64,000 nucleotides of DNA, taken from NCBI GenBank assembly GCA_905250125.1, contig CAJNOL010000317.1, forward strand, positions 1 through 64,000. Direction: 5' to 3'. The DNA comes from Rotaria sordida. Lineage: Eukaryota > Rotifera > Eurotatoria > Philodinida > Philodinidae. Below the pieces are notes generated by a model, which made no database searches, had not been told where the DNA came from, and worked only from the letters and a program-made list of their open reading frames with translations. The position numbers and the translations under genes are program-made. This document shows, in pieces, positions 39,834 to 48,683 of this stretch (the first letter of the stretch is position 1; every line of letters begins with the position of its first letter).

Positions 39834-41037
39834 TCTCTTAAACACACTTTCGTCCTCTGACGATAATCGGAGGGCTTCCGTTTTGTTACATTGTCTACTG
39901 ATCTTTTTCTTGTTGTTATGTACACGAAATATCTCAATTTAGAATTTTTTTTTTCTTACTTGTTTTATTTGATATCGCAAATATTGTAATTTGTTGGCAC
40001 TTATATGGCTAACAGCAAATGTAAAAATACTTGGTAAAAGAATGAATATTATCAATACAATAAGCATATAGAGCTAAATATAAAATTACATAAAAATAAA
40101 AAAATTTAAAAATTATATTAAATATTGATTAAATTACATTCTCAAATGTTGGATCTTCACGTGTATTAAGTTGTATAGCAAAAGCCACAAAACAAAGTAT
40201 AGCAAGTAATGATAAAATTGAAACAAATAATATATAAGGTTGTAACCAAAAACGTTCACATGATTTTGAAATACTAACATGAGGTGGTTCAATATGATTA
40301 CGACCTTCATCAACTAAACGTTGTTTGGCTTGTATTTTTGTTAAACCCTTTATCAATAAACAAAAAATGAAAATTCAAATTTTAAAATAAAAATAGAACT
40401 TTGTCGTTCTGATATATATATATATATATATGCTTTAATGAAATTTATAATTTCAGGAATGATTTTTCTTTCATAGATTAATAATCAAAAACAAAAAGGT
40501 CAGTTTGTTAAATAATCTGATAAAACAGATAATGGTAATATCAATTCTTTTTTTGTTCGCAAATCTTTCAAAAATTTATTTAAGAAAATACAAATTTTGA
40601 CGTCACTCAGAATATTTCAGAATAAATAATTCCGAAAAGATGATTAGCATTCATTTAATTACCGTTCTTAGATCTGTATCAAATCGATGAATAAGTTCTT
40701 CAATTGAAATTTGATGTTCATCCTAATATATAAAGAGAATAATTTTTGATCACAAAAATAAAAAACAAAAACTTCTAGAATTTTAATAAAACTTACATAG
40801 ACAAGATCAGCATTAACAACATTTAAATCAATTTCATTACCAATACGTTTTTGCTTTGTACGATAAGGTGGTCGTGTATGATCTCGACTAACAGCCGATC
40901 GATAGGATGCTATTCGAGTTGAATCATTTCGATCATCACTGCCTCCATTTGCATAAGCACCATTCTAAGAAATCGAAGAAATAAATACGATTACGAACTT
41001 TTCAAGGTCTTCATACTGATAACCTTTTTCTTACCAT
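33776..41037 (-). CDS. Na+/K+-ATPase alpha-like P-type ATPase with degenerate catalytic motifs (pseudo-pump)
   Basis: About twenty exons encode roughly 1,000 residues aligning end to end with P2C-type (Na+/K+, H+/K+) ATPase alpha subunits. The 5' exon is ATG 41035-41037, directly followed by GTAAG and then NGAYANGG. Recognisable landmarks are [17 protein letters not shown], the SGDHPVTA block, the LLGIRKAWD and LEDSYGQEW extracellular loop and the C-terminal KETYH before TGA 33776. Key motifs are changed: TGES is TKDS (37848-37859), DKTGTLT is DKSVLT with one residue deleted (about 36719-36736), TGDGVND is FCQSSDD (34938-34958), and KGAPE is MGAPE. In TM5 the PEI glutamate is Gln, and in TM6 the second Asp of IDLGTD is Gln. 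The frame is open through every exon seen and splice sites are canonical, which argues against a decayed pseudogene. Transport activity is unlikely; a structural, beta-subunit-binding or signalling role is inference. One intron contains the serine protease gene. Confidence 0.9.
35395..35475. repeat. GC-rich block in an ATPase intron, possible transposon remnant
   Basis: Within the intron at about 35337-35803, sequence such as ACCCGTCGGGTCGGATC and GGATCCG is far more GC-rich than its surroundings and partly palindromic. The intron is about eight times the usual length, so an insertion is plausible. No family was assigned and no flanking duplication was found. Confidence 0.35.
37326..37560. 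repeat. Degenerate minisatellite in an ATPase intron
   Basis: About seven diverged units of roughly 22-35 bp share the core GTCTGTCACGG followed by a CTCTGACTAG-like segment. Unit starts lie near 37332, 37371, 37410, 37461, 37483, 37516 and 37539. The tract is markedly GC-richer than its surroundings and lies in the intron after the exon ending near 37629. Similar single units occur near 2509-2525 and 10955-11000 in introns of the LRP-like gene. Confidence 0.7.
38167..39524 (-). CDS. Secreted trypsin-like serine protease with N-terminal WxxW domain, nested in the ATPase gene
   Basis: Two exons (38395-39524 and 38167-38335) encode 432 residues. A signal peptide (about 1-14) is followed by a mucin-2/CILP-type WxxW domain (about 27-112): WTPWF start, conserved cysteines, and [11 protein letters not shown] end. 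A linker leads to an S1A protease domain from residue 176, preceded by a tryptic activation site, [10 protein letters not shown]. The triad is complete: His226 in TAAHC, Asp287 in NDIAI, and Ser in CAGDSGGP, which is formed exactly across the intron. Asp six residues before the catalytic Ser, with Gly at the pocket positions, predicts cleavage after Arg or Lys. The gene lies entirely in the ATPase intron between about 38014 and 39961, on the same strand. It is probably a secreted zymogen; the WxxW domain, common in mucins and cartilage matrix proteins, suggests attachment to extracellular glycoprotein (inference). Confidence 0.92.
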
Positions 41038-41600
41038 TTTTATTTTATTGATTGAATGTTTTTTATGAGCAGTAAAGGATTATTCATATAACCTTGAGAA
41101 TGTCGTGTCTAAGCAAAGGACACAATGATATACACTCAATCTGTCCACTACTATAATGGCGGTCAACGCATATATGAATGAATCATGCACCTCTAGACAT
41201 GAGTTTCTATTTTTTCTTTTTTTTTTCTTCTTTCTCTTTTTCTGCGGCCCTTTTACCTCTCACGTTTTTTTTTCTTTTATATTTCAACCTACTGTCGCGA
41301 TTGGGCATTAAAACGGAACAGACGGAAGAAAATTTCACTCGGCCAACATTACCATTGTCGACATTTTGCGTTCTTCATTAATTCACCGCTAAAAGAGAGA
41401 CATATTGTATATAAAGAAGAGAGAAAAAATAATGGCATTATATCCATTCTTTAGTACTTTAATTCATTTTATGATATTCCCCTTATTTTTTATATAGACT
41501 TTCTTCTTATATGACAAATAAAAAAAAAACTGAAGTATTGATATAACTTGAACTAAATATAACTATACAATCGGAAAGAAAAAAAAAATCAATGTTTAAA

Positions 41601-43976
41601 TTAAGAGACAACACTTGGTAAAAAATGATAAGTAACTAAAATGTCATTGGTAGTCAATTCTGTTGGTTTTATATTTCGACGTGATCGTTTTGTATTATGA
41701 AAAATAAAAATTGATATTAATAATAAAGTAAGTATCAATATACCAACAAGTAAACATGTATGATACCAATGAAATGGTTTACACATAGTACGATGTGATA
41801 ACATATCCCAAAATTGAAAACGTTCTTCTAAAAAATTATTTTCTATACGTATTTTATGTGCATGAAAATTTATATAAGATTTATTTGTTTTTTCATATGG
41901 TGGCCAATAAATTGAAACATTATTTGGTTCATTTGGATTTCCTTGAAAAATGAAAAATTTACTATTTTTCTTTTTTTTGTTATTATGACAAGAAAAATTC
42001 ATTACCTGTTTTAGCAAAATTTGTCCAATATCGAATCATTTGATAACTAAGTTCAATTTCTTTTGGTGTATAAGATAAATCCATATTATAAGGCATATTT
42101 AAAATTGTTTGATTTGTACGATTAAAGAATGGTATACCCCATATTAAATCAAGTTCAGCAAAATGTCCAACCATATGTGGCATACGTCGTAGAATATTTT
42201 CAAAATCGAATATTGGTGGATATGTATAATAATAAACATAAGTTGATGCTGATGATTCAGAATGTAAACGTTCATGAAGAAAACGAACAAGATCATAATA
42301 AAACATTAAATCACTATATGAAATATTCGATTAAAATAAATTTTCATTTGATAAAAATATATTACCTGACTAGATTTGTATAGAGATCAGCTATTTCAGT
42401 TACATTATGTTGATGAATTGTCTGAGGCATATATCGTGCTTGTATTTCTTCATAGAAACATAAATGATTAGGATAATTTGTCTGTAAATAATTTTTAATA
42501 TATTTATTTTTCTTAAAATAAAAAAATCCACGGGGTTGTTCAGGTTCAATTGGTTTATCAGATGAAGAGTTTGTCGAATTGTTTTGACTATTGTTTAGTG
42601 TTGATGATCGTGAATTAGTTGTTAAATATGCAATTGTACGATATTTTTTTGGTAAATAATGATGAAATATATGTTCTTGAGCGAAATATAATGATTCATC
42701 AGCTGTTGCACCAATTAATATATCAACATTAACAAGTGGTCCAGTACGAATCAATTGTTCAATATTATCGGTTAATATATTATTATCAATCACTGGAAAT
42801 CTAATTTTAGTATATGAAAAAAAAAAAGAAACAACAACTATTTAAAAAAAAAATCAATTCTAATAAATATATATCTCGTACGGATAATTTGGTGATATTT
42901 CTAAACCTGAATGATACATATAACGAAATTCTTTGGCTGATAATTTTTTAAATTGTTCAATATTGGATTGAATAAATTTTTTCTTTGTTTTCATACCATT
43001 TCGTTTAATAACATTATCATATCGAACTTTTGGATGTTGATCGGTTGCCCTATATAAAAATTGATCAAAAAAAAGAAACCATTATAAGAAACAAACCAAA
43101 GTTAACATAATTTACCATTGATTTAATGGACTACCGCTTTGAGCAATAACTCGAGCTATTAAACCTTTCGATCGTTTTGACATTGCAAGTAGAACAGCAT
43201 TAGCTGCACCAGCTGAATGTCCAACATAAGTTATACGTTTTGAATCACCATTAAAATTTTTAGCATTAATTGATATCCATTTTAATGCTAATAATTGATC
43301 ATGTAAACCATAATTTCCAGACATTATATTTGTATCTGGTGTTAAAAATCCTAATATATTTAAACGATAATTTATTGTTATCACAATAACATCACCAATT
43401 GCAGCTACAGCACTTCCATCAAATAATGAACCTGAACCTACTTGATTCGAACCACCATGACAAAATACCATAATTGCTTTTGGAGTTAAAGATTTTGTTT
43501 TTGGAATAAACATATTTAATGTTAAACAATCTTCATCATACATATCAGATAATTCAAATGGACCATATAAAAGACCACCAGGAGCTTGTAGACATGCCGG
43601 CGTTCGTTTTATGGCATGTACAATTTTTTTAGTATTATATTTTCGTAAGATAGGCATTTCAAAACGAACTGGCTTTTCACCATATGGAATGCCAAAATAT
43701 TGTCGAATTGAAACATTATGAATTAGAATTCCTTTACCTTGAAATAAACCTGATGTCGTATTTATAAGTAATTCATTATTCAAACCATTTGAAAAACTTC
43801 TTATTTAGAAAAATAAAAATTAAAGAAAAAACAATATTTTATTGAAAATTTATATTACTTTATATTGTTTAATGATTGAACTTTCTCTAAATTGAAGAAA
43901 AACAAGAGGATCAACAATACCGAGGTTTGGACCATCGATAAGAGACGACGGTTCGATAACCGTATCGCATTGATCT
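41601..43976 (-). CDS. Membrane-anchored type-B carboxylesterase/cholinesterase-family protein (5' end unresolved)
   Basis: Six exons are recognised: about 43857-43976, 43112-43802, 42880-43052, 42367-42795, 42004-42312 and 41601-41944, giving almost 700 residues. The alpha/beta-hydrolase features are intact: oxyanion segment CHGGS, EDCLTLNMF, the nucleophile elbow GHSAG, an acidic residue in GATADES, and the His in VGHFAELDLIWG. Towards the C-terminus lie SYQMIRYWTNFAKTGN and then WPPY, followed by one transmembrane helix (near 41700-41760) and a short basic cytoplasmic tail ending at TAA 41601. The layout resembles neuroligins and gliotactin, but those have lost catalytic residues, whereas this one should hydrolyse esters. 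The first recognised exon follows a good TTCTTCAG acceptor and has no start codon, so a signal-peptide exon must lie further upstream and was not located. Confidence 0.85.
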
Positions 43977-46100
43977 GAAGAAAATAGAAAAACAACAACC
44001 TGCTCAATTGTATGGATGATTTTTGCTCATCTATTATAACTGTCGTTAAGCGTGTTTTTTTTTCATTGACAATAACAAAAACAAAAATACCCCGACTTTC
44101 TCATTTCTTATTATGGATATAGAACCTTTATGAACAGGTAAGCTTTTTCCTGTAGAATCATGTCAAAGTACAAGTAAAAACAAGACTAGTTTGATACTCA
44201 GTCATATAATAAGAATCGATCTGTGTGTCTGCAATGTCACATTGAGATTTCCTGCCACTGTAACTACTCGAAAATCGAGCGACTGATTTTGTTTCTCGAT
44301 GTTCTGGTGAAGAGAAGAAAAAAGAAAGAAAAAAAGAACAAAAAAGAAAAAGGGAAAAAACATCGTCTCTTTAAAAATCTTGTTGCCGCTGTCATCACAT
44401 TGACAATAGCATTTATTGGCTTTGTCAGTGATCAAATAATAACAAAATAATATAACAACATATAAGATGTTTTTTCTTCAAATGTAATAATACTGATTTT
44501 GGTTCTAATATTCGTATGATCTCAATTACAATATCTATATTGTTTTGGCTTCTCTTTTTTTTCTCTGTTTTATACTATTAACGTCTTTCTCGATCTCACT
44601 TAACATGGTATGCATAGCCTTGAATCGCCCGATGTGCACACGAAATTAGTAGCCTCATTTTTTTGTGCTTAATCAAGATTGACAAATAACATGACTGTAT
44701 CGTCTTTGATATATATGTTGTTTATATTTATTCTTTGGTTTTTTTCCTCTTCTTTGATGATTTTTTTTCTTTTGCGCAATCATCAGTTAAGTTGGGCGGC
44801 ACAAAATACGATACCTTCATGCATGCATGTACGTACGATAGTGATTAATATGTACACAAGGGAGAAAAAAAACGAGAAAAAGAATAGGAAATTCAGTTGT
44901 GATTGTAACCTTTTTTTTCCATTCAATCAATAACGATCAACAAGATATAACAGAAAAGAAAACTAGGAAAGAAAAACAAATGGATGAAGAAAGAAGAGAA
45001 AAAAACTGTAAAAAGTGATTCTCTTTTAAGAGGATTTCAAATAATATGGATGAATCAATTTCATCAATCGCAACTTTCTGATCATGAGAATTGATAGATG
45101 ATAGACATGAAGAAAAAGATCTTTATAGTCTATTTTTTCCAAGTCAAAGTACCATAGTTGGTTTTTATAGGTTCATACAAATGAAAGTCAAACTCGGAAT
45201 AAAATGTTTTGAAAACGTACGTACAAGATAAAAAGAATTTTACTTGTTTATTGTAGTTTTCTAAATCAATTCAATGATATCGAATTATTCATTTAGATTT
45301 AAACGGATACAATCGACATGAAATGAATTATTAAGCTTAAGAATTTTTTTTTTTGTATAATTAGTATCATAATGATAAATTCCATTCTTGTGTAACACTT
45401 GAGGTTTTGTGAAAGTATTAGAATATTCATGTAAACTTAGAGCAATAATAGTTTATTGATTTGAAAATCTAGTCTTTTGATTATTTTAAAATATCAAATT
45501 TATAAATGAACATTAACATATTCAATAATACAAGAATATATCATATTAAAAAAACGTATTAATGAAATCGAGAATTTTGAATACAAACGACAATTATTAA
45601 TTTTTAAGGTTTGATTGCATGTTACATAGAAACTGAAAGAAAAATCAAATGACACCTTAAAAATTTCATATGCATATAAGATGAATTCATAGTAGAGAAT
45701 AATGTAAAAAGTTATTAAGTACATTGAAAACTTTTATTTTAAATCTGACATTTTAATTAATACAAATTATAGATTATCGTTATGTTTTACAGTTTGAAAG
45801 ATTCTGTTCAGCGACTGATTAGTATTACTAAGATTAATACCATATGTTACGTCGCTTGACATTGACTGATTTTAAAGGTTGTTTTATCTGATCAATGGAA
45901 ATTATTTCAGACAAAAAAAAAACATTTTTTAATCAGTAAAAATGCTTTTGATTGAATTCATTATAGAATTTTACTTTTTATGACCTTACAAATTGTTATT
46001 TTCTTTTCTCTCTTTTTTAACCATTATACATAAACATTCACAGTGCCCTTATTGTTATTGTTCTCTTTTTCATGTTACTGTGTATGTTAGTAATGGCAAA

Positions 46101-46122
46101 TATATATATATATATATATATA
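46101..46122. repeat. (TA)n microsatellite
   Basis: Uninterrupted TA tract in the intergenic region. Confidence 0.9.
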
Positions 46123-46320
46123 ACACAACATATATAAATAAAAGCAATCTGGACAAGGATTACTGATTAGACAACATCCTTCGTATGAAATAGATTGATG
46201 ACGTGATCAGATTAATGGATAAGCGTTTGTACTAGAAAAAAAAAGGATCTTTGACAGAAAATATTGAGAATAAAGTCATAAATATAAAAAAAACTCCAAA
46301 TCTATTAGTGACATAACCAA

Positions 46321-46370
46321 GGTTGGACTAGGCTAAGCACCGTCCTATCACTAATCATCTTCGTCCAACC
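46321..46370. repeat. Inverted repeat with 8-bp perfect arms
   Basis: GGTTGGAC at 46321-46328 is the exact reverse complement of GTCCAACC at 46363-46370. The loop is 34 nt and GC-richer than the flanks. It is not a tRNA, since no cloverleaf arms were found. A relict transposon end is possible. Confidence 0.45.
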
Positions 46371-47342
46371 ATTAGAAACAAGAAAAGCATAATAATTATC
46401 ATAATTGATGATATATTTTATGGGTTTTCTCCAATATAATAGGATACTATCCACCATTTCCTAATTATGACACTACCATTTATCAGATTTTTCAACGGAC
46501 ATTATTCAATTGAGACAATAGAAACTATGACAGTTAAACTATAATATATCAAATGAAAGTATAGAATAATTTATCTTATTATGTACCATCTTGTTTTTCT
46601 CAATTGTTTGATGTTGTGCACAAACGGTAACTCGATTAACACTTTTGAGAAATATAAATGAATAGAATTCTCTCAAATATTCTTCTCCACTAAGAATCTA
46701 TTTTGATAATCAAGACAACATATCAGAGTTTAATGTCAGCGCTAGAATTAGAAAAAAAAGATGAGCATAAACTCAATAACTCAACAATGATAGCAATTAG
46801 CGACCTACAGTTTTTATAAAATCAAAGGGGAAATTCTAGACGTCTTTTTGTTTGATACTATAGAAGATAAAATTATATCAAAATCTATCATCTTTGCAAA
46901 ATATGCATGAAAACAGTGTTTAGTTTCAAGGAAAATTTGATACAAATCAACAGACTTCCATATAATTTGATTGAATAGATACGCGATTTTATTTGTTCAA
47001 CATTGACATACGAGAAACTAATTATCTGAATCGTGCCTTGCACGCACTATAGATCTGGAACACATATTATAATCAAAATTACATCGAAACCGAACATTAT
47101 TTTCACGCATTTTTTTTTTGAATATTTTCCAAAAATGATGTGTTTTAAAATAATCTTATATAGTTTCAGATAAAACGATGTTCAGGGTTCTCCTATGTCG
47201 GTTGCTAAAAACTACAGGTTGCCAGCTGTTACCATTGTCGAGTTATTGAAGTGACACCCATTCCTCTTTAATTCTAACGCAGATATTAGTGCATGTTATA
47301 TTGTAAGAGATGTAACATATTATACAAATTTCTTTTGTTTTT

Positions 47343-47348
47343 TTTATT
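47343..47348 (-). promoter_or_regulatory. Putative polyadenylation signal of the deiodinase gene
   Basis: AATAAA on the minus strand, about 250 bp after the deiodinase stop codon and beyond the SECIS candidate. It would place that element inside the mature 3' UTR. AT-rich composition makes chance matches common. Confidence 0.4.
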
Positions 47349-47424
47349 GTATAATTCAACATATTCCAACCTTATGTTTGATTCTTAATGTTGTACTTAT
47401 CTAATCTGTTCTTGAGAATAAATT

Positions 47425-47486
47425 ATATCTTCTCAAATTGTCGACAAACACATAGTGTTTTTTCATCAAACAATTATCATTGATAT
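47425..47486 (-). promoter_or_regulatory. Candidate SECIS element in the deiodinase 3' UTR
   Basis: A stem-loop lies about 110 nt after the stop codon. Helix I is ATATC (47482-47486) with GATAT (47425-47429). The non-Watson-Crick quartet is AUGA (47477-47480), preceded by an unpaired A, opposite UGAG (47432-47435). Helix II starts AAUUGU with ACAAUU. An unpaired run of A begins 13 nt after AUGA, and an upper stem AAACAC/GUGUUU closes a three-base loop, as in form-2 SECIS elements. The upper part of helix II contains mismatches and wobble pairs, the weakest point of the model. Confidence 0.65.
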
Positions 47487-47593
47487 CCTAGAACAGATTA
47501 GAGAATCAGTTAACAACAAAAAGAAAACAAAACATATTAGTTTGCAAAAAAGTAAATATAATTACAACAATGTTAATTTTAAGATATTTTTGA

Positions 47594-48683
47594 TTATTTT
47601 TTATCTCGATAGAAATTATCAATCCATGTATCTAATTCATTCAAGTCATAAGCATATGTTGTTATTCCAGGTTCAGCTTTGAGTATTAATTTTCCATCAT
47701 TAATTATATAAAAACGAAATGGCCATGAACCATAAGTAATATGAAATGTATTATCCATACTATCAACAAGCATAGGCATTTCAAAGTTGAATTTTTTCTT
47801 GAATTCACGTGCATTTTCTAAACGTTCTACTAATGTTTTTGGTTGATCAACACATGATATAGTTTTTCCAGCTGGCCATTGATCACGTGCATGCGCCTCA
47901 GCAATATAAATTGTTAAAAGACGCATAGCTGGCGTATGTGAGCGAACTAATTTACTAAATGAATTAAACTTAGTAAGATGAAAATCTATAGAAACGATAA
48001 ATAATTTACTTTAACCGCTCGACAGACGCCAGAAATGGAGGTCAGGTAGTTGAACCAGCGAAGAGTATTAACGGTTGTTCGGAAGTTATTTGTGAAAAAA
48101 GTGTAGTAGATTCTCCATCCAATGTAAAAAGTTTAACATCCAGTGCACATTGTCCTTGATTGATAAGACCTTGAGTAATTTTATTGTGTTTAACTAAAGA
48201 AAAACAAAGAAAAAATTAAAATTTACATTTCATTATAATATTTAAATTGTTTTATTTTAATTACTATAAAAAGCTTCTTTAATAATTGAATCATCTGGAA
48301 AACGTGATATAGCTGTTCGCAATGCATTTACATGACTATATCCAAAATGTTCAACGACATTTTGTTGAACTAAGTCGAGTACCATTCTACATATTTATTT
48401 CAAAAAGAAAAAATTCGTTTTCAAAATTCAAAATCATTAATAATAATAATAATAATAAATCGACTTACGTTATAGCATTATCATCTTTATGATATAACTC
48501 GAAAAGTTGTTGAATAGGATCTGATAAACGTAAAAATGTTTCATATTTAATCATTTTACGAACTATGTCCAATGGTGGTAAATCATCGCTCAATATTTGT
48601 TGTTTTTCTGATGAACAAGAAAATTTATCATCATGATACAAACTATTGTTAACATCCGGTGGTGTGTCTATTGCATCTGCCAT
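47594..48683 (-). CDS. Iodothyronine deiodinase-like selenoprotein
   Basis: Four exons (48469-48683, 48265-48386, 48010-48193, 47594-47954) join in frame to 293 residues, with an in-frame UGA at codon 163. The UGA lies in the motif GSTT-U-PPF, the deiodinase active site, where vertebrate enzymes have GSCTUPPF or GSATUPPF. Downstream come IYIAEAHARDQWP with the essential EAH histidine, the VERL helix, and a thioredoxin-fold C-terminus ending FYRDKK before TAA. Deiodinases remove iodine from iodothyronines using selenocysteine; iodothyronine is not assured as the substrate in an invertebrate. The N-terminal 110 residues look helical and soluble, with no membrane anchor. The histidine found in vertebrate enzymes before the Q-[DN]-R-L-like helix appears to be replaced by Pro or Gln. 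Terminating at the UGA would remove the catalytic fold, so readthrough is implied. Confidence 0.9.
48042..48044 (-). other. In-frame UGA selenocysteine codon
   Basis: TGA read as codon 163 of the deiodinase between Thr and Pro-Pro-Phe, exactly where animal deiodinases have selenocysteine. Homology continues on both sides and across the next splice junction, and a SECIS candidate follows in the 3' UTR. Confidence 0.88.

Larger units (their letters stand above)
43977..47593. other. Intergenic region upstream of the esterase and downstream of the deiodinase
   Basis: The missing 5' exon of the esterase should lie near the left side, but no convincing one was found. Purine- and pyrimidine-rich tracts near 44280-44350 and 44870-45010 give spurious open frames. 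A TA microsatellite lies at 46101-46122 and a small inverted repeat near 46321-46370. The right part, down to about 47343, is interpreted as the deiodinase 3' UTR. Confidence 0.5.

Noticed and set aside
33776..41037. The ATPase as a decayed pseudogene
   Set aside because: Exons remain open with canonical splice sites over roughly 1,000 codons, and substitutions concentrate at catalytic motifs while structural segments are kept. Pseudogene decay would be scattered.
46321..46370. tRNA-like hairpin
   Set aside because: Only one 8-bp stem is present; no anticodon or T arm could be drawn.
48042..48044. The TGA in the deiodinase exon as a nonsense mutation
   Set aside because: Its position is exactly that of selenocysteine in animal deiodinases, homology continues after it, and a SECIS candidate follows.
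41601..48683. Functional link between the esterase and the deiodinase through thyroglobulin-like chemistry
   Set aside because: Thyroglobulin contains a cholinesterase-like domain, but this protein has no thyroglobulin type-1 repeats and an intact esterase triad. Adjacency alone is not evidence.
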